From NCBI RefSeq assembly GCF_016924755.1, contig NZ_JAFFJX010000015.1, forward strand, positions 79,263-143,262: a DNA stretch of 64,000 bases, in the 5' to 3' direction. The translations under genes were made by a program, and so were the position numbers. Shown one piece after another: positions 51,411-60,340 of this stretch. How positions within the stretch are numbered: position 1 is the stretch's first letter; each line of letters starts with the position of its first letter. The notes under the pieces are model-generated. The model saw only the letters and a list, made by a program, of their open reading frames with translations, did no database searches and had not been told where the DNA came from. This DNA comes from Longitalea arenae (GTDB lineage Bacteria; Bacteroidota; Bacteroidia; Chitinophagales; Chitinophagaceae).

Positions 51411-51797
51411 ATGAAGCGTTTAGGAATTAAGGTAGCTTTGATCGATGATTCTTCTATCATCCGGAACAGTATACAGGAGATCATTTCAATTTGGGGTTAT
51501 GATGTTGTGCTGGAGGCAGTGAATGGAAAGGATTTTTTCAGCCGCTTAACAAGTGCCAATGCTCCGGATATTTGTATAACCGATCTTAATATGCCGGTAA
51601 TGGACGGTTTTGAGACTATAAAAGAGCTACGCGAAAAATGGCCCCACGTAAAAGTTATTGCTTTCTCCATATCTGGTAATAAAAGGGAAGAAGAACGGGC
51701 GCTGCTGCTGGGCGCGCATGCTTTTGTATCAAAGTCAGCTTCTATACATGAATTGCACAGGAGTTTGCAAAAAATGAATCAAACCACCCCGCTTTAA
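51411..51797 (+). CDS. Single-domain response regulator
   Basis: 128 residues: a receiver alone. The motifs are KVALIDDSSIIRNS, the phospho-Asp in DICITDLNMPVMDGFETI, and the switch region with Lys in AFVSKSASIHELH. No output domain. No kinase is in the same operon: the nearby kinases are on the other strand. It could serve as a common phosphate acceptor for the soluble kinases of this cluster, but that is inference. Confidence 0.93.
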   Translation: MKRLGIKVALIDDSSIIRNSIQEIISIWGYDVVLEAVNGKDFFSRLTSANAPDICITDLNMPVMDGFETIKELREKWPHVKVIAFSISGNKREEERALLLGAHAFVSKSASIHELHRSLQKMNQTTPL

Positions 51798-52289
51798 ACT
51801 TTTACTCATTCCTGCCTTCTATTGACATGCAATAGATCTTTTATAAGGTTAACAGCGGTATTCGGGGGGCCGCCAATGGATTATTAAAGACCAAAGCTCC
51901 TGGTAAAAGTTGCAGCTCCCCCTAATGCCGCTTTAATATCATCGCTTATGCACCGAAGGTAGGTGCTGGTTATTTATTGAAAAGCACAAATAGATGAAAT
52001 GCAAAAATTGGTCGGGGAAAGACCGGTTTTTATCTTCAAGTGAAATGGGGTTTTCCACATTTTATTCATAACCGTGGTTAGGCGCAATTAATTCTTACAA
52101 TGTGTCGTTACGTAAAAAAGGCATAGTATTTGAAATTATAACAAGTTCAACTGTGCGGAAAAATCCGGGAAAGTTGTTGTAAGCATTGAGAAGATAATGT
52201 GTTCCCTCCTTCCTTTCTGATATCCTTAAGCCGTATAGGCAGTTATCGTTCCCAAGATATTTATTCTTTTATACTATATATATCAATAT
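51798..52289. other. Long A/T-rich gap upstream of the M48/helicase pair
   Basis: 492 bp with no credible gene. It should contain the promoter for the protease-helicase operon. The last 60 bp are very A/T-rich (tactatatatatcaatatatg before the start), but no consensus promoter was recognised. Confidence 0.45.
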
Positions 52290-53549
52290 ATGTTACAAGC
52301 GCTTCCATATCATTTGAAAGTACGTGATCATTTTGCGCGGCAAACAAGCACCTGGAATTTTTTTGCTGCGGTAAAAACAAAAGAAGAACAGCTGGCTTCG
52401 TACAAAACGGAATTGTTAAAAAATACTTACAAATTCGATGCAACTGCCGATGCCGGCATTTATGAAAAAGTTGTTAAAGCCAAGGCAAAATTGGGGTTGG
52501 AAGAATTACCCGTTACCGTGTACCAGGCTCAATATACCGATGAGATGAATGCAAGCATTGTTTACCTGAACAATGAAGCGCATATTGTTTTCAGTGGCCG
52601 TATTACGCAACTGTTAAGCGAAGATGAGTTGCTGGCCATACTTGCCCATGAACTTACTCATATAAAGCTATACAGTATGCTGCAGGGAGAGTTGGAAACA
52701 GCAGAGCGTATCATTATGGCCATTGCGGGTAATTATAACAGTGAAGCAGCCTATTTTGAAACTGCCCGTTTATACAGATTATATACTGAAATATTTTGTG
52801 ACCGCGGTGCCTATACGGTGGTAGGCGATATCAATCCGGTTATTACCTCACTCGTTAAAGTGGCAACGGGTTTAGACAAAGTCAGTGCTGAAAGTTATAT
52901 CAAACAGGCGGAAGAAATATTCACTGCTGCAAGCGATGTAAAAGCAAGTACCGTTTCTCATCCCGAGAACTTTATCAGGGCCCGCGCCATCCAATTGTGG
53001 CACGAGAAACAGGAAGCCGCAGAACCGGAGATCATCCAGATGATCGAAGGGTTGACCGACCTGGATCAGCTGGATGTTTTCAAACAAAAGGAACTCCTGC
53101 AGCTTACCCGCCAATTCATGCAATTGTTGCTGAAGCCAAGCTGGTTCAGAAGCAACGTGGTAACCAGTTTAGCCAAACAATATTTCGCTGATTTTTCTTT
53201 TGACGATAATATCATATTGAATGAACAACTGCTTGAAACCGTAGGTCAATCGCATGCCAGCATCAGGGATTACCTCGGGTATGTGATGCTCGATTTCGCA
53301 CTGGTCGACGGCGAACTGGAACAGGTGCCCTTTGGCTGGGCCTTTCAGTTTGCTGAGTCCATTCAACTGGCAGACGTATTTGACGCTATCGTTAAAAAAG
53401 AGCTGCAGCTGACCGATAAAAAACTGCAGCAACACAAACAAAAAACAATGGCCGCCTGGTACAAAATAAAAGAAAACGAAAAAGAACAGGTGTATGAAGG
53501 CGAATTTGATAATTTGAAAATGAGCCAATTTGAAAATGAGGGCTCATAA
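52290..53549 (+). CDS. Soluble M48-type metalloprotease with TerB-like C-terminus
   Basis: 419 residues. Zinc motif HELTH at His120-His124 (LLAILAHELTHIKLY), with the third ligand probably Glu167 in YTEIFCDRGAY (ExxxD). This is the M48 family arrangement. Unlike HtpX or Ste24 there are no membrane helices and no signal peptide, so the enzyme is cytosolic. Residues about 320-385 (RDYLGYVMLDFALVDGELEQVPFGWAFQFAESIQL) have the helical DGE pattern of TerB-like domains. The next gene, 56 bp downstream and in the same direction, encodes the giant helicase, so the two likely act together. The C-terminal residues FDNLKMSQFENEG are encoded by part of an inverted repeat. The substrate is unknown. Confidence 0.85.
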   Translation: MLQALPYHLKVRDHFARQTSTWNFFAAVKTKEEQLASYKTELLKNTYKFDATADAGIYEKVVKAKAKLGLEELPVTVYQAQYTDEMNASIVYLNNEAHIVFSGRITQLLSEDELLAILAHELTHIKLYSMLQGELETAERIIMAIAGNYNSEAAYFETARLYRLYTEIFCDRGAYTVVGDINPVITSLVKVATGLDKVSAESYIKQAEEIFTAASDVKASTVSHPENFIRARAIQLWHEKQEAAEPEIIQMIEGLTDLDQLDVFKQKELLQLTRQFMQLLLKPSWFRSNVVTSLAKQYFADFSFDDNIILNEQLLETVGQSHASIRDYLGYVMLDFALVDGELEQVPFGWAFQFAESIQLADVFDAIVKKELQLTDKKLQQHKQKTMAAWYKIKENEKEQVYEGEFDNLKMSQFENEGS

Positions 53550-53600
53550 GCAAAAGGGGTTTTCTACTTTCAAATTTTCAGATCATTTAATTTCAAATTG
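53509..53600. repeat. Inverted word repeat overlapping the protease 3' end
   Basis: tttgaaaatga words (two copies, 53514-53540) face the complementary ttcaaatttt and aatttcaaattg words (53568-53600). The left arm is inside the coding sequence, so the last 12 or so residues of the protease derive from the repeat. Confidence 0.55.
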
Positions 53601-53605
53601 TATTT

Positions 53606-56600
53606 ATGTCAATACAGGTTCAAGCATTCCGTCAGTTCTTGAAAACAGCATTTGATAATGGAGATTATGCTACAGACGATGTAATTGCGTTTGTACTGCC
53701 CCTGTGTAAAGAAGTGATCGGCTTTCACGAAGCAGGGCTGGTAGCGCCCTTTGAAAACGAACAGGCATTGTTCATTACCGAAAACCGGCTTGATATCGAT
53801 GAACGGGCCGCACACAAACCCATGAATGCGATCGGTAAAGTGATTGCCCTGTTTGAAAGGCATAAAGCCCGTCACTTCGATGTTATAGGCAACGCCAAAC
53901 AGGAACCGGAAGAAGACGACAGTGCGGTGTCGGTAGAGAACGTGCAGATCCATTTGAATGGCAATGAAACCCTGACCTACCCTGCATATATACCCGGTTA
54001 CCGTTGTTTTGAAATGAACCTGGGCCATCATGATGAGCTTACCGATATATTTTGCCTGGGTTTGGTATTAGGGAGTATGGCATTGGGCCTGAACCTGTAT
54101 GAAGAAAAAGACCTGGCATTGTTTGCAAAATATCGCAGCAATCCCATTTTATACAATCACCGTATTCATCCGACGATCAGCGCACTCATAGCAGAAATGA
54201 CGGAGCTGAGCAGGCAAAAGCGGGTACAGGACCTGTACGATATCGTTAACCGGCTGCAGCATTACAGGGATTACGATCCTGAGAAGCAAACCGATCTGAG
54301 CAATATTGCCGGCTGGATCAATAAATCACTCACCAACCGGAACCAGCTGATCTTAAATAAGCTGCGCAACCGGTTATTCGACACCAGCAGACGTAACCGT
54401 TTATTGTATTATAAACCGAATATGCGGTTTGTAAACCTCACGGTAAGCAGCGTGCCCATGGTACTGCATTACCAGAGCATCCGGCCGGAATTGTTGTTCA
54501 CCTGGAATAAGGAAATTGCCGACCGGGTTACCGGTATGAAGGAGATCGTGCTGAATAAATACCTGCGGTTTGAAGACCATTTGTATTTGCCTTCATCGCT
54601 TGATAAAATACGCATCGAAGCGCAGCGTGATATCCAGGAATATGGCTTCAGCCAGCTGAAGCTGGTGATCGTATACCTGAACTGGCATAACCTGAAAGAA
54701 GACCCAGAAGAGCGGATACAAAGCCCCTTATTACTGGTTCCGGCTGAACTCAAAAAGAACAAGAAATTAAAAGAAGATCATTTTATTTTAAAGATCACCG
54801 ACAATGTTGCTGAAGTGAACCCGGTGCTGGCCAGCTATCTCAAAGAGCTGTATGGCATCGAGCTCCCCGATTATGTTGACCTCGATGAAATGACGCCCGA
54901 ACAATTCTATCAGCTGCTCAAAGGCCAGATAGATGCAGCCAACCAGGGTATCGTACTGAATTATATTCAGAAACCCAGGATCAGGCTGGTGCATACGGTG
55001 GCCAAACAAACAGTGACCAATTTCAAAAAGCGGCTGCAGCGCACCGGCAAACAGTTAAGCAATTACAAGGACGTTGGTTACAGCTATCAACAGGAACAAT
55101 ATAAACCGCTGGGCTTAGAGATCTTCCGCCAGCGGGTAGAACCCAAACGCGGTTTCCTGGAGTCGTTAGGCCAGGAAGACACCCGTATTATGCCTTCCAG
55201 GTTAACTGAAAGCATCGCAGATAAACGCCGACCGATGTTCGAGCTGACGGAAAGCGAGGGCAATCCTTATAGTTGGGATTTTGATATGTGCAATATTGTG
55301 CTGGGCAATTTCAATTATAAAAAGATGAGCCTGGTACGCGATTATAACTTCGTTATCGATAACCAGGTACCCAATGAAGTGTTTGAGCAACTGTTCAGCA
55401 GCAAACCCAAACCCACCAGTGAGAGCACGCAAAACTGGAATAGTACCGATGACTGGTATCACGTGATCACGGCAGACCCAACGCAAACCCGGGCCATCCT
55501 GAAAAGCAGGGAAAAAGAAAGTTATATCATCCAGGGACCTCCGGGAACCGGTAAAAGCCAAACGATCACCAACCTGATCGCCGATTTTGCCGCCCGTGGC
55601 CTTAGTATCCTCTTCGTGTGTGAAAAACGGGCGGCGCTCGATGTGGTATACCACCGCCTGAAACAACAGGGCCTCGATGAACTCTGTTGCTATATTCACG
55701 ACAGCCTGGGCGATAAAAAAGAATTCATCCGCAACCTGAAGGAAACCTACGAAGACTTCACCAAAAATAAAATGGACCTGGAAAGGATCCAGGCAAGCCG
55801 CGAAGCCCTGTTAAAGCAAACCAATGAACAGCTGGAGCTGTTGAAACAGTTCCATGCCACCCATACGGCCGTTCCCGAACAGGCAGGCATAGAATTCAGG
55901 AAATTGCTGGAACGGGTGGTGGAATTAAAAGATCACCTGGTAACCCGCAGTGCCAGGGAAACCGATGCGTTACCGCATTATAAAGAATGGCTTGAGTTTG
56001 GGAATGTTATTCAGCAGCTCAGCAATGCCCTGGAAGAAACAGGGGCTGAACCAACTTTTGCAGAACATCCCTTCAGTAAGATAAACGAACAGATCTTCAC
56101 CAACGAGAATCCGCAGGTAGTTTTGGAAAACCTCTTGCAGCATAGCCGCAACCTCCTGACGGATATTACCTCCGTGGTGCGGGAAAATAATATTCCGCCC
56201 GAACATACCAACCGCTTAGAGCAGATCAAAAACCTGGTGCAGGTAGCCATTGTATTGAATCCACTGGCAGAATCGGATAACCTGTCACTGGTAGACGAAG
56301 GCAATGAATCGGCCCGCAAATTCGACAAAGGGGTTCACTTATACAAACAGCAGCAGCAACATTACGAACAGATCAAAGAGCGTAACAAGAACTGGAAGAC
56401 CAGGTTGAGCGAACAGGATATGCTGGCTGCCATCCCGCTGGCTGCCAGGTATGAAGAATCTTTCTTCAACTTCCTCAACAGCAAATGGAACCGGCTCAAG
56501 AACAAGATCGATGAATGTTATGATTTTTCGCAACATGCCGTACACCCGGGATATGGCACGGTATTGCAACAGCTGAAAGAAGAATACGATGCGGCCAATA

Positions 56601-59095
56601 TGGTGGCCATGGAAAGGCATTTCCTGCAGCAGCAATATAAGATCGATAATGTTGATCTTACCGCGCTGAGCATTGAACGCATCCGGGCCAGGAAAGGCGA
56701 TAAGGAAATTGATTATTTATTGCATCATGGCGAAGCGAACCAGCTGGTTACGCGGCTGAGCAAGCTCAACCAGAGCATGCAGAAATTACAGACGCAGCTA
56801 CAGCAATGTTTGAATGAATACGATACCAAACCGGTAAGCGATATCTATGATGAGCTGGAAAGCATCAGCATGAATGCCGAAAGCCTGCGCGACCTGTTGC
56901 CGGCTTTAAGGGAATATTCAGAGTTGCCAGCATCAGTGAAGGATGTACTCAGGAAATTACCGGTAACGCCCCTGCAGGCGGAAGCTGGCATGGCCAGTAA
57001 GACCCTGTCGCATATCTATCAGCAGAACAAGGCCTTTGCCAATACCGATATGCATGCGATCGAAAAAGCGGTACGGCAGATCCAGCATTGCTATAAACAA
57101 TTGCTGAAAGTAAATGCCGATTATATCAGGGCGGCTGTGCGGCAACGCTTTTTGCATAATATTGAATTAAGCAATATCGCCAGCAGCCAGCTTACACCCG
57201 AGCAAAGAGAATTCAAAAAGAACTATCTCGAAGGCCGTAAGATCCTCGAGAACGAGTTCAATAAAAGCATTCGTTTCAAGAGTATCCGCGAGCTGTCGGC
57301 CAAGGAAAGCGGCCTGGTATTGAAAGACCTGAAATCGGTATGGCTCATGAGCCCATTGAGTGTGAGCGACAGTTTACCGGTAGACATTGGTTTCTTTGAT
57401 GTGGTGATCTTCGATGAAGCCAGTCAGATCACCCTGGAAGAAGGGATCCCCGCATTATACCGCGCCAAACAAACCATCATTGTGGGCGATGATAAGCAAA
57501 TGCCGCCAACCAATTTCTTTGCCGTTCGCACGGAAGACCCTGATGACCTGGAAGTATATACCGATAACGACGATGACGAACTGCTGAGCAGTGATGCCGA
57601 CAGCCTGTTGGTACAGGGAGCCAGAAAGCTGAACAACGTGATGCTGGGATGGCATTACCGCAGCCGTTTTGAAACCCTGATCAGTTTCAGCAACCATGCG
57701 TTCTATGAAGCGAACCTGCTCACCATTCCCGATAAAACCATTCATCATACTGAAAAGCGGTCAATCGAGGTTACCAAAGCCCAGGAAGCCGCCAATCATG
57801 CCGATGCCTTATTCGATCGCAGCATCAGTTTCCATTTTCTGCCCAATAGTGTATACGAAAAGCGTATCAATACCGATGAAGCAAACTATATCGCCTTTAT
57901 GGTGAAAACCCTGCTGCAGCGGAAAGTAAAGGAAAGCATCGGTATTGTGGCCTTTAGCCAGGAACAACAGGAAGCTATTGAAAATGCCCTCACCAGCCTG
58001 GCAGCGAAAGACAAGGAATTTGAACAGGCCCTGGAAGATGCCTGGAGCCGTACGGAGGAAGATCAGTTCACCGGCCTGTTTGTGAAGAACCTCGAGAATG
58101 TGCAGGGGGATGAGCGGGACATCATCATCATGAGCGTTTGTTATGGCTTCGATTCGCGCAAAAAGATGATCATGAATTTCGGGCCTATCAATAAAAAAGG
58201 CGGTGAAAAAAGACTGAATGTGATCTTCAGCCGGGCGAAGAAACATATGGCAGTGGTAAGCAGTATCCGCCACCATCATATTACCAACGAATACAACGAA
58301 GGCGCTAACTATTTCAAACGCTTCTTACAGTATTCTGAACTGGTAAGCTGTGGCGATATGCGGTCGGCCCGCGCTATTTTGGACAGCCTGGTGCTGCATA
58401 AAAAAGACAGATCCAGGCTTAAGGCCGACAGCATCATTTTGCAACAGATCAAAGAACAGTTGGAAAAGAAAGGCTACGAAGTGGCCGAACAGGTAGGGCA
58501 GTCAGACTTCAAGTGTTCATTGGCCGTAAAAGCAAAACCAACCGATACTACGTATAGCCTGAGTATTTTACTGGATGATGACCGGCATTATAAAAATGAG
58601 AATCTCCTGGAGCAGTATTACCAACGCCCGGCCATTCTGCAAACCTTTAACTGGCGTACGATCAATGTATTTGCCAAAGATTGGCTGCACCAGCCAGATA
58701 AAGTGCTGGAGCAAATTATCAAACGCCTGCACCAGGAAACGCAGGAGGAAGAAAAGGCGGTGGCAGAGGAAACAAGCGATGGACAGACCGCAGCTGCAGG
58801 GTCAAAGGAACAGACGGAACAAGAGGCCGGCACATCTGTAGTTAAAGAGGGAGCAGCCCCTGGCACACCGTATGATCATTTAACATTTCACCGGCTTATT
58901 AATTCCGAAGGGGAGAGCAGCCGGTTCTGGGAAGCAGCCCTCGATGGCTGTAAGCTGATCGTACGGTACGGAAGGGTGGGCACGAAAGGGCAGGTGCATG
59001 TGAAAACCTTTGCCAAAGAAACCACGGCCCAACTGGAAAAAGACAAACTGATCAAAGAAAAAGCGAACAAGGGATATAAGGCCACCTGGCTTTAA
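53606..59095 (+). CDS. Pseudokinase-DUF4011-SF1 helicase-degenerate nuclease-WGR fusion
   Basis: 1829 residues, cytosolic. Residues about 25-222 read like the C-lobe of a protein kinase that has lost catalysis. HEAGLVAPFENEQALFI stands where HRD..N should be. YRCFE (Glu136) matches APE, TDIFCLG (Asp147, Gly152) matches DxWxxG, and KR (Arg206) closes the lobe. DUF4011 follows (LRNRLFDTSRRNRLLYY, about 253-269). The SF1 helicase has Walker A IIQGPPGTGKSQT (about 645) and Walker B VVIFDEASQIT (about 1268), split by a roughly 600-residue helical insert. Motifs ..WHYRSRFETLI and NVQGDERDIIIMSV follow. Residues about 1606-1708 match the nuclease fold of DUF4011 helicases but lack its acidic residues. 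A WGR domain (YGRVGTKGQ, 1788-1796) ends it. It probably senses or remodels DNA and is coupled to the protease upstream. Confidence 0.85.
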   Translation: MSIQVQAFRQFLKTAFDNGDYATDDVIAFVLPLCKEVIGFHEAGLVAPFENEQALFITENRLDIDERAAHKPMNAIGKVIALFERHKARHFDVIGNAKQEPEEDDSAVSVENVQIHLNGNETLTYPAYIPGYRCFEMNLGHHDELTDIFCLGLVLGSMALGLNLYEEKDLALFAKYRSNPILYNHRIHPTISALIAEMTELSRQKRVQDLYDIVNRLQHYRDYDPEKQTDLSNIAGWINKSLTNRNQLILNKLRNRLFDTSRRNRLLYYKPNMRFVNLTVSSVPMVLHYQSIRPELLFTWNKEIADRVTGMKEIVLNKYLRFEDHLYLPSSLDKIRIEAQRDIQEYGFSQLKLVIVYLNWHNLKEDPEERIQSPLLLVPAELKKNKKLKEDHFILKITDNVAEVNPVLASYLKELYGIELPDYVDLDEMTPEQFYQLLKGQIDAANQGIVLNYIQKPRIRLVHTVAKQTVTNFKKRLQRTGKQLSNYKDVGYSYQQEQYKPLGLEIFRQRVEPKRGFLESLGQEDTRIMPSRLTESIADKRRPMFELTESEGNPYSWDFDMCNIVLGNFNYKKMSLVRDYNFVIDNQVPNEVFEQLFSSKPKPTSESTQNWNSTDDWYHVITADPTQTRAILKSREKESYIIQGPPGTGKSQTITNLIADFAARGLSILFVCEKRAALDVVYHRLKQQGLDELCCYIHDSLGDKKEFIRNLKETYEDFTKNKMDLERIQASREALLKQTNEQLELLKQFHATHTAVPEQAGIEFRKLLERVVELKDHLVTRSARETDALPHYKEWLEFGNVIQQLSNALEETGAEPTFAEHPFSKINEQIFTNENPQVVLENLLQHSRNLLTDITSVVRENNIPPEHTNRLEQIKNLVQVAIVLNPLAESDNLSLVDEGNESARKFDKGVHLYKQQQQHYEQIKERNKNWKTRLSEQDMLAAIPLAARYEESFFNFLNSKWNRLKNKIDECYDFSQHAVHPGYGTVLQQLKEEYDAANMVAMERHFLQQQYKIDNVDLTALSIERIRARKGDKEIDYLLHHGEANQLVTRLSKLNQSMQKLQTQLQQCLNEYDTKPVSDIYDELESISMNAESLRDLLPALREYSELPASVKDVLRKLPVTPLQAEAGMASKTLSHIYQQNKAFANTDMHAIEKAVRQIQHCYKQLLKVNADYIRAAVRQRFLHNIELSNIASSQLTPEQREFKKNYLEGRKILENEFNKSIRFKSIRELSAKESGLVLKDLKSVWLMSPLSVSDSLPVDIGFFDVVIFDEASQITLEEGIPALYRAKQTIIVGDDKQMPPTNFFAVRTEDPDDLEVYTDNDDDELLSSDADSLLVQGARKLNNVMLGWHYRSRFETLISFSNHAFYEANLLTIPDKTIHHTEKRSIEVTKAQEAANHADALFDRSISFHFLPNSVYEKRINTDEANYIAFMVKTLLQRKVKESIGIVAFSQEQQEAIENALTSLAAKDKEFEQALEDAWSRTEEDQFTGLFVKNLENVQGDERDIIIMSVCYGFDSRKKMIMNFGPINKKGGEKRLNVIFSRAKKHMAVVSSIRHHHITNEYNEGANYFKRFLQYSELVSCGDMRSARAILDSLVLHKKDRSRLKADSIILQQIKEQLEKKGYEVAEQVGQSDFKCSLAVKAKPTDTTYSLSILLDDDRHYKNENLLEQYYQRPAILQTFNWRTINVFAKDWLHQPDKVLEQIIKRLHQETQEEEKAVAEETSDGQTAAAGSKEQTEQEAGTSVVKEGAAPGTPYDHLTFHRLINSEGESSRFWEAALDGCKLIVRYGRVGTKGQVHVKTFAKETTAQLEKDKLIKEKANKGYKATWL

Positions 59096-59194
59096 AACTC
59101 AGGGCTGAATGCCTGAAGCAGGAGGCTTGTTCCTGCGCAGGCGCTTCCCGCCAGGTGAAATTGCGTTGCGCTTTCAGCGTTTTGCCTCTGGCGT

Positions 59195-59911
59195 TCAGTC
59201 TTCCACTTTCAGCAAGGGAACGGTAACCTGCAGGCGGCAACCGTTACCTGGTTCCGATGTAATGGTCACTGTTCCATTATAGGTTTCAACGCGGTTCAGG
59301 ATATTGGTGATACCTACGCCATTGCGGCGCTGCCTGGTATCAAAGCCAATGCCATCGTCTTCAATGCAGAGGAATACCTCCCTTTGCGTGTTGTAGACCT
59401 TAATGGCCACATTCCGGGCTTTAGCGTGCCGGATGATATTCGTGAGCTGTTCCTGCAAAATGCGGTAGATCGTTTCTTTGATAGCATCAGGAATGTATGT
59501 TTCGTTCAGGTGCTGCAGATCGAGGCAAACGGGTTGCCGTTGCAGGATGTTATTGACTGTTTTTTGAATTTCTGACAGCAGGCTGGTCTCGGCGAAGCGC
59601 GGTAATACCAGCCGGTGCGACAGGTTACGGATCTCCCGGATAACTTCTTCAATATTGTTCTTACAGCGCTCTACCGTGCTTTTTTCTTCGTCGTAGTTCT
59701 CGAGGCTGTATTCCAGCTGCAGTTTTACCGCAGCCAGTATCTGGTTTATGTTATCGTGTAATTCCCGGCCAAGTTCATTCCTTTCGTTCTCCTGGGTTTT
59801 GATCATTAGCCGGTTGATCACTTGCTGAGGCACTGATTGGGTTTTCCGGGCAGCTTTTGGCTGGCGTAAAGGCACCCGGGTACTGGTTTTCTTTGTGTAA
59901 TAGACGTCCAT
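59195..59911 (-). CDS. Histidine kinase core without sensor domain (HisKA_3)
   Basis: 238 residues. After about 35 basic residues with no sensor comes the dimerisation helix with phosphoacceptor His in NELGRELHDNINQILAAVKL. The HATPase has an N-box (ILQEQLTNIIRHAKA), DDGIGFDTRQRRNGVGITNI and EPGNGCRLQVTVPL. It closely resembles the kinase core of the 705-residue kinase at 46408-48525 (LHDNINQ and PGxGCRLQVT), so the two are paralogues. It must receive signals through other proteins. No receiver is in the same operon. It converges with the helicase gene. Confidence 0.92.
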   Translation of the reverse strand: MDVYYTKKTSTRVPLRQPKAARKTQSVPQQVINRLMIKTQENERNELGRELHDNINQILAAVKLQLEYSLENYDEEKSTVERCKNNIEEVIREIRNLSHRLVLPRFAETSLLSEIQKTVNNILQRQPVCLDLQHLNETYIPDAIKETIYRILQEQLTNIIRHAKARNVAIKVYNTQREVFLCIEDDGIGFDTRQRRNGVGITNILNRVETYNGTVTITSEPGNGCRLQVTVPLLKVED

Positions 59912-60340
59912 AGTATATCGGTTGGTTTAACACATAGGGAATTAAAATTCAGGTAAGATTACGTGTAGGACGAGGTAAGTATGTACATGTAAAGTAAACG
60001 CCGGATCGCCATTTAATGTTATGAGTTAGATCATGTGTAAATATGATTATGGAAAGAACTTGTTCGGGATCAACTAACATATAAGAGTAACTGTTGCCAG
60101 CTATTGCCAGGCCGTTAATGATAAATGGGGTCTCCCTATCAGTGTAATTGTGTGCAATGCTAAGAGTTTGCCTGTACGTGATTGTCGTTTCTCGTCGTAT
60201 AACATCATGGCGATGATAAAGATATCTCTGGAGTTGATCCGGGTTAAGTTTTTCCGGCCTGATCAGTTGATGCGTATGAACAACAAAAGCCCCGGCAGGG
60301 GCTTTCATTGTTTTATGTCTACGTTATGCTGGTGTGCTGA
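59912..60340. other. Intergenic region, mostly featureless
   Basis: 429 bp between two minus-strand genes. A 119-codon open frame on the minus strand has no recognisable family, and no credible gene is called. The right end has the terminator of the DUF4251 gene. Confidence 0.45.
60286..60305 (-). terminator. Terminator after DUF4251 gene
   Basis: Perfect 8-bp stem (aaagcccc / ggggcttt) with a ggca loop. On the minus strand TTTTGTTG follows. Confidence 0.75.

Noticed and set aside
52290..59095. Calling the protease-helicase pair a named known defence system
   Set aside because: No named system known to me has this exact domain set, so only an architecture-based hypothesis is given.
59949..60308. 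119-codon minus-strand open frame between the kinase and DUF4251 genes
   Set aside because: No signal, motif or family is visible. It overlaps the terminator of the DUF4251 gene.
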